Shown piece after piece: positions 8,998 to 17,938 of a stretch of 64,000 nt of DNA (position 1 is the first letter of the stretch; each line of letters starts with the position of its first letter). The notes under the pieces were generated by a model that did no database searches, had not been told where the DNA came from, and was given only the letters and a program-made list of their open reading frames with translations. The stretch spans positions 476,559 to 540,558 of the forward strand of contig NZ_LMFC01000002.1 of NCBI RefSeq assembly GCF_001426705.1, in the 5' to 3' direction. A program made the position numbers and the translations under genes. Source of the stretch: Cellulomonas sp. Root485 (lineage in GTDB: Bacteria; Actinomycetota; Actinomycetes; Actinomycetales; Cellulomonadaceae).

Positions 8998-10176
8998 TCA
9001 GTCGCCCTTCACGTTGACGATCTGGTGCAGGACGTGGCGGACCTCGACCAGGTCGGCGGCGTCGGCCATGACCTGGTCGATGTCCTTGTACGCCGCCGGG
9101 ATCTCGTCGATGAACGCGTCCGTGTCCCGGTACTCGATGCCCGTCATGGCCTCGCGCAGCTGCTCGTGCGTGAACAGCCGACGCGCGGCGGATCGCGAGT
9201 GGTTGCGGCCGGCACCGTGCGGCGACGAGTTCAGCGACAGCGCGTCGCCCTTGCCCGTCACCACGTACGACGCCGTCCCCATCGACCCCGGGATCAGCCC
9301 GGCGTCACCGACACCGGCCTTGATCGCGCCCTTGCGGGACACCCACACCGTCTTGCCGAAGTGCTTCTCCTGCTCCGTGAAGTTGTGGTGGCAGTTGACG
9401 CGCTCGGCCTCGACGACCGGCTCACCCATGTGCTCGGAGATGGCGTCGACGACGCGGTCCATCATCTCCTCGCGGTTGAGCAGGGCGTAGTCCTGCGCCC
9501 ACCGCAGCTCGCGGATGTACGCCCAGAACTCGTCCGTGTCCTCGACCAGGTACGCGAGGTCGCGGTCGGGCAGCGAGATCCACCACTTCGCGCACAGGTC
9601 GGCCGCGACCTTGATGTGCCGCTGCGCGATCCGGTTGCCGACGCCGCGGCTCCCCGAGTGCAGGAACAGCCACACCGTGTCGGCCTCGTCGACCGTGACC
9701 TCGATGAAGTGGTTCCCGGACCCGAGCGAGCCCAGCTGCAGACGCCAGCGTCCGGCGTCGGCACCCGGGTCGAACCCGGCGGCCGCCGCGGCGGTCTCCA
9801 GCGTCTCGACGCGAGCAGCAGCCGTCGCCGTGAGGCGCTGGTTCACCCCGCCCGCCGACAGCGGCACCGCCTTCTCGATGGCCTGCCGCAGCGTCGCCAG
9901 CGACCCCCGCCCGCGGACCTCGTCCGACGTCCACTGCGTGCGGACGGCGATCATGCCGCAGCCGATGTCCACGCCGACGGCGGCGGGGATGATCGCGCCC
10001 AGCGTCGGGATGACGCTGCCGACCGTCGCGCCCTTGCCCAGGTGGGCGTCGGGCATGAGGGCCAGGTGCGGGTAGATGAAGGGGAGGGTGGAGGTCGCGA
10101 CTGCCTGGGCCCGGGTGTTCTCCTCGAGGATCGATGCCCAGCTGATCAGCCGCGGGCTGAGGTGCTCGCGTGTCAT
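8998..10176 (-). CDS. rtcB: RNA-splicing ligase RtcB family protein
   Basis: A 392-residue RtcB ligase, which joins 2',3'-cyclic-phosphate or 3'-phosphate RNA ends to 5'-OH ends using Mn and GTP. Visible signatures in order: PDAHLGKG and VGVDIGCGM (metal ligands), GSLGSGNHFIE, HSGSRGVGN, SMGTASYVV, and NSSPHGAGR, whose His is the guanylylation site in the family. The protein is full length for the shorter bacterial class. No RtcA, RtcR or archease gene is nearby, so the induction system of enterobacteria is absent here. It is divergent from the RDD gene across 84 bp, and a strong hairpin follows its stop. Confidence 0.95.
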   Translation of the reverse strand: MTREHLSPRLISWASILEENTRAQAVATSTLPFIYPHLALMPDAHLGKGATVGSVIPTLGAIIPAAVGVDIGCGMIAVRTQWTSDEVRGRGSLATLRQAIEKAVPLSAGGVNQRLTATAAARVETLETAAAAAGFDPGADAGRWRLQLGSLGSGNHFIEVTVDEADTVWLFLHSGSRGVGNRIAQRHIKVAADLCAKWWISLPDRDLAYLVEDTDEFWAYIRELRWAQDYALLNREEMMDRVVDAISEHMGEPVVEAERVNCHHNFTEQEKHFGKTVWVSRKGAIKAGVGDAGLIPGSMGTASYVVTGKGDALSLNSSPHGAGRNHSRSAARRLFTHEQLREAMTGIEYRDTDAFIDEIPAAYKDIDQVMADAADLVEVRHVLHQIVNVKGD

Positions 10177-10260
10177 GAGGCGGGAGCCTGGCACGAGTTC
10201 GTGGGCCACGTCGCCGTGAATCTCCGGACGCGCACCACCCTGACCTGCCACGATCTGCCC

Positions 10261-11289
10261 GTGACCGACACCGCGACCCTCCCGGCGGACCTCGCCGAGC
10301 CGGTCGGCGGTCCGCCCCTCGCCCCGTGGTCGCGCCGGGTCGTCGCCGCACTCCTCGACGGGGCGATCCTCGGCGGGGCGACGTGGGTCGTGCTCGGGTC
10401 GGGCGCGTCGGAGCCGTCGCTGGCGCCCACCTTCACCCCCGGTGCCGCCCCGGAGCAGGGGTGGTTCACCAGCCCGTGGCTCGTCGGCCTCCTGGTCGCG
10501 ATGCTCGCCCTGCAGGGCTGGACCGGCGCGACGCCGGGGAAGCGGGTGGCGGGTGTGGCGATCGTGCGGCTCTCCGACGGGCTGCCGGTGGGGTTCCTCG
10601 CCTCGGCTCTGCGGGTCGTGGCGCACCTGCTCGACGGGATCTTCCTCATCGGCTACCTGCGGCCGCTGTGGAACGTCCGCAAGCAGACGTTCGCGGACTC
10701 GATCGTCGGGACCCTAGCTGTCCAGACCCGCGAGCCTCCTGCGCACCCGTGGTTCGCGCGGTTCCGGCACGAGCGGTCCGCGTGGCGCTCGGCCGTGGTG
10801 ACCGTCGTGGCGGTCTCGCTGTGCCTGCTCGGGGTGGCGTTCTCGTCGACGCAGACCGGTGCCGCCTCCGAGTACGAGACCGACGTGCCGTGCGCGGCGG
10901 ACGTGCGCTCCGCGACCGCCTCCGTGCAGGCCTCCCGGCACGTCCAGACGTTCGTCGACCGGCGGCTGTGGGTGACCCGCGCCAGCACGGAGGCCGACCA
11001 GACGGCACTGAGCATCACGTGGACCTGGGTGGACACCGGACCGTCGCCGGCCCGTCGCGTGCACGAGATCGACATCCTCGATGCCGACGGCATGGTGGTG
11101 TCCACCATCGAGCAGGAGGTGGCGTTCGACCACCCCGCCGTCCTCGACCCCGTGCGGATCACGCCGTCCGACCTGTCGTCCGCCGGCGGTCCGGGCTGGA
11201 CCGTCGAGTCCCGGCTCGTCTCCGACGGCACCACCGTCGCGTCGTGCGTCGTGAGCCAGCAGGACTGGGACGCCGTGCATCGGGGCTGA
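10261..11289 (+). CDS. RDD family membrane protein
   Basis: A 342-residue protein with an N-terminal RDD domain (residues ~18-150): RRVVAALLDG, then GATPGKRVAGVAIVRLSDG and a paired helix around LRVVAHLLDGIFLIGYL. A third helix at about 185-205 leads to a C-terminal extracytoplasmic domain of some 130 residues with two cysteines and TEADQTALSITWTW-type beta strands. RDD proteins are small transporters or ion exchangers; the extra sensor-like domain is not standard and its role is unknown. GTG 10261 follows CACGAT at 6 nt, consistent with a leaderless transcript. Confidence 0.85.
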   Translation: MTDTATLPADLAEPVGGPPLAPWSRRVVAALLDGAILGGATWVVLGSGASEPSLAPTFTPGAAPEQGWFTSPWLVGLLVAMLALQGWTGATPGKRVAGVAIVRLSDGLPVGFLASALRVVAHLLDGIFLIGYLRPLWNVRKQTFADSIVGTLAVQTREPPAHPWFARFRHERSAWRSAVVTVVAVSLCLLGVAFSSTQTGAASEYETDVPCAADVRSATASVQASRHVQTFVDRRLWVTRASTEADQTALSITWTWVDTGPSPARRVHEIDILDADGMVVSTIEQEVAFDHPAVLDPVRITPSDLSSAGGPGWTVESRLVSDGTTVASCVVSQQDWDAVHRG

Positions 11290-11294
11290 CCTGC

Positions 11295-11311
11295 GTCACC
11301 GCTACGGTGAC
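11295..11311. promoter_or_regulatory. Inverted repeat between RDD gene and mini-ORF
   Basis: GTCACCG, three bases, CGGTGAC: a perfect 7-bp inverted repeat starting six bases after the RDD stop. It contains a TACGGT box placed 7 nt before the mini-ORF ATG, so it may be an operator over that promoter. Confidence 0.4.
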
Positions 11312-11315
11312 GGCC

Positions 11316-11345
11316 ATGGACCGTCGCCCTCCCGTGCCGAGCTGA
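11316..11345 (+). CDS. Nine-residue leader ORF (MDRRPPVPS)
   Basis: An ATG placed 7 nt after a TACGGT box starts a nine-codon ORF that ends TGA four bases before the ATG of the next gene. The downstream gene has no visible ribosome-binding site, so this mini-ORF may deliver ribosomes by termination-reinitiation. The proline-rich content (three Pro, two in a row) could also slow ribosomes. Translation is unproven. Confidence 0.4.
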   Translation: MDRRPPVPS

Positions 11346-11349
11346 CGCG

Positions 11350-11649
11350 ATGCCGTCCTACCGGGTCACCGCCGCGATCGGCCTGCTGCAGCCCGGCGTC
11401 GCCGCACCCGACGTGCTGCCCCAGGCCGTCGCCGTCGCGGAGGCGATGACGACCGTCGAGGCCCACGACGTCGCCGTCGTCCGCGGCCAGGCGCGCATCA
11501 CCGTGCGGTTCCAGGCTGACGACGACCAGACCGCGCGACGGGTCGGCTGGGCGGTGCTGGCCCGGCTCGACGAGCTCGCGGACATCAGCGGACGCAGCGT
11601 GACCCGCCGGTTCGGCTCCCGCTGGTACCCGGTGCGCGCGCAGACCTGA
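11350..11649 (+). CDS. Small hypothetical protein
   Basis: A 99-residue soluble protein of alternating strands and helices (RVTAAIGLL, then ARITVRFQADDDQTARRVGWAVL), which reads as a small alpha/beta ferredoxin-like fold. I do not recognise a family. No Shine-Dalgarno sequence precedes the ATG; translation probably depends on the mini-ORF that ends four bases upstream. It is convergent with the YdeI-like gene. Confidence 0.6.
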   Translation: MPSYRVTAAIGLLQPGVAAPDVLPQAVAVAEAMTTVEAHDVAVVRGQARITVRFQADDDQTARRVGWAVLARLDELADISGRSVTRRFGSRWYPVRAQT

Positions 11650-11689
11650 GCCCTCGCGTCCGGTCGATCGCGAGGCTCCTCGCGGTCGT

Positions 11690-12118
11690 CTATCCCAGCT
11701 CGGCGGCGGCCTTCGCGATCCGGCGCTCGCGGGTCTCCGGCGTCTTCGCGGCCTCGATCGGCTCGACGATCGCCCGCTGCCTGCTGAACGACAGGGCGTC
11801 GAACGCCGCGCGGGCCGGGCCCGCCAGGGCCGCCGCGAGGTCGTCGGGGACCTCGACCGTGCGCGGGGCGTCGTCGTGCTCGATGTCGACGTCGACCTCC
11901 TGGCCGGCCTCGACACCCGCGGCCGCACGGTTCTCCGCGCTCAGCGGCAGCATCGTCTCGCCGCGGTACGGCGTGACCGTGCTCCGGTACGAGTGGCCGT
12001 TGATCGTCACGACGACGGGGAACCGCGCGCCGCGATCCATCGCCGCGACCGTCTCGGCGGGCACGGGGATGCCCGTCGCCGACTTCCCGCTCAGCTGGAT
12101 CGTGCTGCGAAAGCGCAT
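11690..12118 (-). CDS. YdeI/OmpD-associated, DUF1905 family protein
   Basis: A 142-residue two-part protein. Residues ~1-85 are a DUF1905 beta-barrel (MRFRSTIQLSGKSATGIPVP, then VVVTINGHSYRSTVTPYRG). Residues ~90-142 are the helical YdeI-type tail ending in AKTPETRERRIAKAAAEL. The family is widespread in actinobacteria and linked by name to bacteriocin protection, but no firm biochemical role is known. A TAGGGT box (12125-12130) lies 6 nt before the ATG and almost touches the stop codon of the gene upstream, which implies its own leaderless promoter. Confidence 0.85.
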   Translation of the reverse strand: MRFRSTIQLSGKSATGIPVPAETVAAMDRGARFPVVVTINGHSYRSTVTPYRGETMLPLSAENRAAAGVEAGQEVDVDIEHDDAPRTVEVPDDLAAALAGPARAAFDALSFSRQRAIVEPIEAAKTPETRERRIAKAAAELG

Positions 12119-12131
12119 GCTCGCACCCTAG

Positions 12132-12848
12132 TCACGCGTCGGCGCGCACGAGCCGGTCCGCCGCGGACGCAGCACCGAGCCACGTGTGCGGGTTGCGGTC
12201 CCAGCACCAGCCGAGCTTCGCGCGCCGCTCGCTGATCCACACCGCCGGCACCCGCTGGTTGGTGCCCGTGCGCGACGCCAGCAGGGAGAAGCACTTGTTC
12301 GGCCGCAGCATGTCCGGCCGCACGACGACGAGCGCCACCCCCTCGTCGATGGTCAGCGGCGTGCGGCCGCGGCCGGTGATCGTCACCAGCGCGTCCTCGG
12401 GCCGGACGTTGCACAGGTCCGAGCCGGTGTCGACGCCCCACAGCAGGTAGGGCTCCGTGGGCACCTGGACGCCCGGGAGCGGCCGGTAGGTCGGCGCCTC
12501 GTCACGGTCGATGACGCTCACCCCGAGCCTGCTGCCGCGCCGCATCGCGGGGGCGACGTCGTTGAGGTCCAGGCCGGGCAGGACGAGCACGAACGGCACG
12601 TCGTCACCCTCGACGGCCGGCGGCGCGGTCGGGGTCGTCGCGACCTCCGCGAGCGGCGCGAGCCGTGCACGGAACGCCGCCGGGTCCTCACCGAGCAGCG
12701 TCGCGACCCCGAGCTCGACGTACGCGGTGACCTGACGGTCGAGCTCCGCGCGGACGTCGGCCCCGGGGTCGAACGCCGTCGCGGCCGTCGACGGAGGCGC
12801 GGTGACGGTGGGCAGCTGCGGGTCGACGGCGGTCACGGGGACGCCCAC
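12132..12848 (-). CDS. DUF5701 family protein
   Basis: A 238-residue soluble protein whose C-terminal half carries the run LRPNKCFSLLASR, RVPAVWIS and LGWCWDRNPHTWLG typical of DUF5701, a mostly actinobacterial family without assigned function. The N-terminal 40 residues are Pro/Thr/Ala-rich and poorly ordered. GTG 12848 has GAGGGGGA just upstream. Invariant-looking Cys, Trp and His residues near the C-terminus suggest a binding or catalytic site, which is inference. Confidence 0.7.
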   Translation of the reverse strand: MGVPVTAVDPQLPTVTAPPSTAATAFDPGADVRAELDRQVTAYVELGVATLLGEDPAAFRARLAPLAEVATTPTAPPAVEGDDVPFVLVLPGLDLNDVAPAMRRGSRLGVSVIDRDEAPTYRPLPGVQVPTEPYLLWGVDTGSDLCNVRPEDALVTITGRGRTPLTIDEGVALVVVRPDMLRPNKCFSLLASRTGTNQRVPAVWISERRAKLGWCWDRNPHTWLGAASAADRLVRADA

Positions 12849-12897
12849 GGTTCCCCCTCGGGTCGGCGGTCCGGATCAGACCCACCGTCCCACGGGG

Positions 12898-14199
12898 TCA
12901 GAGCAGCGGCACACCCTGACCGAGGACCAGCGGGTTGCCGACCGCTCGCGCCGGCCGCGTCCGGCCCTCGGAGTAGGTCACCGTGCGGTACAGGTGCGCG
13001 ACGACGAGGCTCGGGGCCCCCGCGTCCGACGCCTCGACGAACACGGCGTCACCCTCCTGCGCCGACAGCTGCCCGAACCAGACGACCGCGGCACGCGCCG
13101 CTCCGGTGCTGCGCACCCATGCCCGCGCCTCCTGGAGCGCACGCGCGGCGTCACCCTCGAAGCGGTGCGGCTCGACGCTCTGCGTGGGGCTGCCGTCCAC
13201 CACCGCGAACGGCCCGGGGGTGCCGCCCGGCGCGAGCGCGAGCTCCAGGGCCTGCTCCAGCACGCCGAGGGCGATGTCCTGCGCAGCCCGCGACGGCGGG
13301 TGGGGGAGGTCGGCGGGGACCCGGTAGGTCGGCTCCGGTGCCGGGGCCGGCTCGACGGCGGCTGCCTTCGGGAAGGCCGACGCCAGCGACGTGTGGACCG
13401 GTCGCGACGGTCCCGTGCTCAGAGGGCCGGGTGCAGGAGCGACGACGTGCGGGGTCGGGAAGGCTCCCGCGGCGTTCGCGAAGTACCCCGCGGGTCCCGC
13501 GCCGGCGGCAGGGCGCTCCGGCAGGCGCGTGCCGGGGGCGGGCTCGGCGACAGCCGGGACCTGCGACGACGCGGGTCCGCGGGTGGGCAGGGGAGTGGCC
13601 GCGCGTTCGGGGAGTGCGGTGGCGGCCCGTGCGGGCAGGGCGGCGGGCTCGGCTTCCCGCGTGGGCAGCGGCGCGGGCTCGTCGGCTCGGACCTCGTGCG
13701 CGGTGCGCGTCGGGACGCGCGGCGTCGGCACCTCGTGCCCGGCCGGCGACGCCAGGTGGGCGGCCGCCGCGGCGACGTACTCGGCGACCCAGGTCGGGGT
13801 GCAGCCCGTGCGCCAGCGCGTCGCGACGTCGGCCAGCGGCAGCGCCGCGTCCTCGCCCGAGGCCGACACGACGGCCGGGGTGGGTGCGGCGCCGGCGGTG
13901 CGCAGAGCCCAGCGGGAGCCGGGGACGCGAGCGACGACCAGGTCGCCGACCCCGACGCCGAGCGCCATGACCATGGCCTGCGGGACGGGTGCGCCGGGCT
14001 CGGCCGCCCAGCGCGTCCGCGTGGCGTGCAGCAGCGCGCCGACGGCCTGGAGGTCCGTCAGGTCGGCGCCGCTGGCCCGGAGATGGCCCCGGGCCCGGTC
14101 GAGGTGCCCCAGCTCGTCGGCGGTCAGGGGCCGCACCCCGGGAGGGGTGGCGTGGGCGCCGGACGCGGGGAGGGACAGCGTCGGGCGCAGATCAGTCAT
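12898..14199 (-). CDS. DUF3806-like two-domain protein
   Basis: A 433-residue cytoplasmic protein in three parts. Residues ~25-145 resemble DUF3806: a helix with LLHATRTRWA, then MALGVGVGDLVVARVPG and a closing PTWVAEYVAAAAAHL that lines up with the shorter DUF3806 protein at 31362. A low-complexity Pro/Ala linker fills ~150-300. The last ~130 residues form a second alpha/beta domain (IALGVLEQALELAL, VVDGSPTQSVEPHRFEGDAARALQEARAW). The C-terminal domain is unassigned. The pattern suggests a modular protein of unknown role with a domain shared by two genes in this window. Confidence 0.6.
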   Translation of the reverse strand: MTDLRPTLSLPASGAHATPPGVRPLTADELGHLDRARGHLRASGADLTDLQAVGALLHATRTRWAAEPGAPVPQAMVMALGVGVGDLVVARVPGSRWALRTAGAAPTPAVVSASGEDAALPLADVATRWRTGCTPTWVAEYVAAAAAHLASPAGHEVPTPRVPTRTAHEVRADEPAPLPTREAEPAALPARAATALPERAATPLPTRGPASSQVPAVAEPAPGTRLPERPAAGAGPAGYFANAAGAFPTPHVVAPAPGPLSTGPSRPVHTSLASAFPKAAAVEPAPAPEPTYRVPADLPHPPSRAAQDIALGVLEQALELALAPGGTPGPFAVVDGSPTQSVEPHRFEGDAARALQEARAWVRSTGAARAAVVWFGQLSAQEGDAVFVEASDAGAPSLVVAHLYRTVTYSEGRTRPARAVGNPLVLGQGVPLL

Positions 14200-14267
14200 G
14201 TGGGCGGATCGACCCGTCGACGGGTTGCCTTGAGCGACCGGGCAGCGGTTCCACCGGATGGCGGCGG

Positions 14268-15413
14268 GTGCGGCCGGGGACCGGCGAGCTCGGCGCCGGC
14301 AGGGGGTGGCCGTTACCCTGGGCGGCGGATCGAGACCGTCGCCCGCACTGGAGAACGCCCATCCGCCGACCCTCGCGCAGCATCGTCGCTGTCGTCGCCG
14401 CCGCCCTCGTGGTCGGCGGTGCGGGTGGTGCGTGGGCGTGGACGGAGCGCGAGGACCGCGTGGCCGCCGAGCAGGCCGCGACGCAGGAACGCGCGGCGGA
14501 CGCCCTCGAGGCCCAGGCCCGCGACGCCGACGTGCTCCAGGCGCAGGCCGCCGACGCCGCCGCGGTCCACGCCGCCACCGTCCGCGCCGACGCCCGTGCC
14601 ACGCTCGCCGCGGCCGCCGAGCACGCGCGCGCGACGCTCGCCGCGACCCAGGACGGTGTCGCCGACGACGCGGTCCGACAGTCGCTCGCCGCGGTGCTGG
14701 CGGAGGCCGACGCCGCCCTCGCGGCCACGGACCCCGCAGCCGCGACCGGCACGACGGGTGCGCGCAGTGCCACAGGGCTCCGTGCGGTCACCGCCGCCCT
14801 CGCCGCCGCCGACGCCGCGGTGGGCGCTGCGCACGATGCCTGGCTGCAGGCCGAGGCCGCCGCTGCTGCCGCGGCCGCCGCGGAACGACCCACGCCGAAG
14901 CCGGCAGCCGAGCCGGCGGCCGGTGCTGCCGCGCCCTCGTGCGAGACCACCTACAACGGCCCGCCGTTCTACACCTCGCCCGCGACCTCCGGCGGTGACG
15001 GCTCGAACGGCAAGCTGCCCCCCGAGGCGCTCACCGCGATCTCGTGGGACGTCGACCCGCACGGCACGCCGTACTACCTGACCAACGCGGCGGCGGCCGC
15101 GCTGGAGCGGCTCAACTCCGGGTTCCGCGCCCGGTTCGGTCACTCCCTCGACCTCGACCTCACCTACCGCGACTACGACACGCAGGTGGCGATGCGGGCG
15201 GCGCTGGGGTCGATCGCCGCGACGCCGGGCACGTCGTCGCACGGCACGGGTCTGGCCCTGGACGTGCCCGAGCTCCCCTGCGAGTACGGCTGGGACACCC
15301 CGCAGCGTGACTGGCTGGTGAGCAACGGTCCCGCGTACGGGTGGGTGTCGCCGTCGTGGGCGGGCCGTAGCGGCTCGAACCCGGAGTACTGGCACTTCGA
15401 GTACCGGGGCTGA
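14268..15413 (+). CDS. VanY-type D-Ala-D-Ala carboxypeptidase (start uncertain)
   Basis: A secreted or membrane-anchored peptidase. A helix (SIVAVVAAALVVGG) leads to an Ala-rich coiled-coil stalk of about 150 residues and then a VanY (M15B) domain with TYRDY, SSHGTGLALDV and YWHFEY, which hold the Zn-binding His/Asp/His set. It trims peptidoglycan stem peptides outside the cell. The nearest upstream canonical in-frame start is GTG 14268, given here. However, a TACCCT box at 14314 and a GGAG at 14351 point to translation from ATC at 14361, which would give the expected short basic N-terminus IRRPSRS before the helix. The next canonical codon lies inside the helix. Confidence 0.8.
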   Translation: MRPGTGELGAGRGWPLPWAADRDRRPHWRTPIRRPSRSIVAVVAAALVVGGAGGAWAWTEREDRVAAEQAATQERAADALEAQARDADVLQAQAADAAAVHAATVRADARATLAAAAEHARATLAATQDGVADDAVRQSLAAVLAEADAALAATDPAAATGTTGARSATGLRAVTAALAAADAAVGAAHDAWLQAEAAAAAAAAAERPTPKPAAEPAAGAAAPSCETTYNGPPFYTSPATSGGDGSNGKLPPEALTAISWDVDPHGTPYYLTNAAAAALERLNSGFRARFGHSLDLDLTYRDYDTQVAMRAALGSIAATPGTSSHGTGLALDVPELPCEYGWDTPQRDWLVSNGPAYGWVSPSWAGRSGSNPEYWHFEYRG

Positions 15414-15417
15414 CGGC

Positions 15418-16845
15418 TCAGCTCGGGGGCCGGACCGCCTCGGCGCTCGACGGCACCGTGAGCAGCGAGATCACCGCGCCGCCGGCGAGCAGCCCGGCGC
15501 AGGCGAACATCGCGACACTGTTGGCCGACTCCAGGGCGGCCGGGTCGGTGAGGGACGACCCGACGCCGGCGACGAGCGGCAGCACCGCGATGGCCAGCAG
15601 GCCGGCGACGCGGGCGACGGCGTTGTTGACCCCGCTGGCCACGCCGGCGAGGTGGTCGGGGGCGGCGGCCAGGGCGGTGGTCGTCAGGGGCGCGACGGTC
15701 GCTGAGAGGCCCAGCCCGAACACGACGATCCCCGGCAGGACGTGCGTCAGGTACGGGGAGTCCGGGCCGATCCCGGCGAGCATGACGGCGCCGACGGCGC
15801 ACACGAGCGGGCCGACCGTCATCGGGATCTTCGGGCCCATGATCGTGCTCAGCGCACCTGCCCGCGGGGACAGCAGCAGCATGAGCACCGTGACGGGCAG
15901 CGGGGCCAGGCCGGCGGCCAGCGGGGAGTAACCGGCGACCACCTGCAGGGTCACGACGAGGAAGAAGAACAACCCCGAGATCGCCGCGTAGATCAGCAGC
16001 GTCGCGGCGTTGGTGCCGGCGAACGGCCGCCAGCGGAACAGCTTCGGCGGCAGCAGGGGAGCGGTGGCGCGGGACTCGACGACGACGAACGCGACCATCG
16101 CGAGGACGCCGAACGCCAGCGTGCCCAGCACGAGGGCGTCGGGCGTGCCGCGCTCGGTCCAGACGGTGAAGCCGTAGGTCAGACCCGCCAGACCGAGCGC
16201 GCCCAGGACCGTGCCGGCGATGTCGAGCTTCTTGACGGCCGTCGGGTCCGCGCTCTCCGGCACGTGCCGGACCGACACCCACACGACGGCCGCGGCGAGC
16301 GGCAGGTTGATGCCGAAGATCCAGCGCCAGGTGGTGACCTCGACGATCCAGCCGCCCAGGAACGGCGCGACGGCCCCCGCGATGCCGCCGAGACCGGACC
16401 AGGCACCGATCGCGCGCCCGCGGTCCGTCCCGCTGAACGTCGCCTGGATGATCGCCAGCGACCCGGGCGTCAGCAGGGCGCCGCCGACGCCCTGGAACGC
16501 GCGAGCGGCGTTGAGCACCCCGATGGTGGGTGCGACCGCGCACAGCAGCGACGCGACCGCGAACCAGACGACGCCGACCAGGAACACCCGGCGCCGGCCG
16601 AACCGGTCGCCGAGCGAGCCGCCCAGCAGCAGGAACGCCGCCAGGGTCAGCGCGTAGGCGTTCACGGTCCACTGCAGGTCCGCGGTGCTGGCGTCGAGGT
16701 CCTCGGCGATCGTCGGGAGCGCGATCGTCACCACGGTGGCGTCGATGAACGCGATCGCAGACCCGAGGACGGTCGCGAACAGGATCCAGCGCCCCCGGGC
16801 GGAGGCGTAGACGATGGCGCCCGCAGGCTCAGCGGGGGCGGTCAC
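15418..16845 (-). CDS. MFS transporter, DHA2 drug:H+ antiporter type
   Basis: A 475-residue, 14-helix major facilitator. The first helix carries IDATVVTIALPTIAEDL, the DHA2 signature, and the loop after helix 2 has GDRFGRRRVF (motif A). LNAARAFQGVGGALLTPGSLAII and GPSLGG-like AVAPFLGGWI complete the pattern. It probably exports hydrophobic compounds in exchange for protons; the substrate cannot be read from sequence. Its GTG start lies inside the 3' end of the LigD-type gene (17-base overlap), so the two are co-transcribed. Confidence 0.9.
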   Translation of the reverse strand: MTAPAEPAGAIVYASARGRWILFATVLGSAIAFIDATVVTIALPTIAEDLDASTADLQWTVNAYALTLAAFLLLGGSLGDRFGRRRVFLVGVVWFAVASLLCAVAPTIGVLNAARAFQGVGGALLTPGSLAIIQATFSGTDRGRAIGAWSGLGGIAGAVAPFLGGWIVEVTTWRWIFGINLPLAAAVVWVSVRHVPESADPTAVKKLDIAGTVLGALGLAGLTYGFTVWTERGTPDALVLGTLAFGVLAMVAFVVVESRATAPLLPPKLFRWRPFAGTNAATLLIYAAISGLFFFLVVTLQVVAGYSPLAAGLAPLPVTVLMLLLSPRAGALSTIMGPKIPMTVGPLVCAVGAVMLAGIGPDSPYLTHVLPGIVVFGLGLSATVAPLTTTALAAAPDHLAGVASGVNNAVARVAGLLAIAVLPLVAGVGSSLTDPAALESANSVAMFACAGLLAGGAVISLLTVPSSAEAVRPPS

Positions 16846-17899
16846 GGTCCTTGCTCGGCTGGACGCGCTTGGGCTCACCGGGCATCTTCGGGTACTCGGG
16901 CGGGTAGGGCAGGTCGCCCTCGCCCTCGTCGCGCTCCTGCCGATCGGCCAGCTCCAGCAGCGACGCGATGGAACCTCGCGGTTCGACGTGGCCGACGAGC
17001 GCGGCGAAGAGGTCCCCGACCTCCGCGAACCGGGCCGGCATCGTCGTGACGTCGAAGTCGTTCGGGTGCACGTCCGCGACCTCGTCCCAGCGCAGCGGTG
17101 CGGAGACCGTGGCACGGGGGTTGGTGCGGATCGAGTACGCCGACGCGATGGTGCGGTCGCGGGCCATCTGGTTGTAGTCGATGAAGATCTTCTGACCGCG
17201 CTCCTCCTTCCACCACTTCATGGTGACCTCGGCGGGCATCCGGCGTTCCAGCTCCCGACCGAACGCGATGGTGGCGCGGCGGGCCTCGACGAACGTCCAG
17301 CGCGGCTCGATGGGGACGAAGACGTGGATGCCTCGCCCGCCGGAGGTCTTCGGGGTGCCCTCCAGGCCGTGCTCCGCGAGCAGCTCCCGCACGTGCGGCG
17401 CCACGCGGGCGGCGTCGTCGAAGTCGGTGCCGGGCTGCGGGTCCAGGTCGATGCGCAGCTGGTCGGGGGAGTCGACGTCGTCGCCGAGCACGGGCCAAGG
17501 GTGGAACGTCAGCGTGCCGAGGTTGGCGGCCCACGCGACGACGGCGAGCTCGCTGGGTGCCACCTCGTCGGCCGTGCGACCACTCGGGAACGCGATCCGG
17601 GCGGTCTTCACGTACTCCGGGGCGCCCTGCGGGACGCGCTTCTGGTAGAACGCATCACCGGTGGAGTCCATCCGGGTGGCCAGCTTGGCGCCCTCGAACA
17701 CGCCCTTCGGCCAACGCTCCAGCGTGGTCGGCCGGTCCAGCAGGGCACCGAGGATGCCGTCGCCGACGGACACGAAGTACTGGACGACGTCGAGCTTGGT
17801 CAGCCCGCGCTCCGGGAAGTAGACCTTGTCCGGGCTGCTGACCCGGACGGTCCGGCCGCGCACCTCGAGCTCGACCGCGGGGGTCTTCGACGGGGACAT
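16829..17899 (-). CDS. Free-standing LigD-type polymerase/primase domain
   Basis: A 356-residue archaeo-eukaryotic-primase-like polymerase, the POL part of bacterial NHEJ ligase D, without nuclease or ligase domains. Key residues: the metal-binding LRIDLDPQ (Asp 151 and 153) and SGGRGIH (residues 186-192). The family adds nucleotides at double-strand breaks. A basic, Pro-rich tail (PKRVQPSKDRDRPR) ends the protein. No ku or ligase gene is in the window, so the partners lie elsewhere or are missing. The ATG at 17899 is 7 nt after TAGGTT (leaderless); a TTG at 17908 also exists. Confidence 0.9.
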   Translation of the reverse strand: MSPSKTPAVELEVRGRTVRVSSPDKVYFPERGLTKLDVVQYFVSVGDGILGALLDRPTTLERWPKGVFEGAKLATRMDSTGDAFYQKRVPQGAPEYVKTARIAFPSGRTADEVAPSELAVVAWAANLGTLTFHPWPVLGDDVDSPDQLRIDLDPQPGTDFDDAARVAPHVRELLAEHGLEGTPKTSGGRGIHVFVPIEPRWTFVEARRATIAFGRELERRMPAEVTMKWWKEERGQKIFIDYNQMARDRTIASAYSIRTNPRATVSAPLRWDEVADVHPNDFDVTTMPARFAEVGDLFAALVGHVEPRGSIASLLELADRQERDEGEGDLPYPPEYPKMPGEPKRVQPSKDRDRPR

Positions 17900-17938
17900 G
17901 CCCTTCAACCTAAGGGCTGCGCTGGGTACGTGCCCAGG

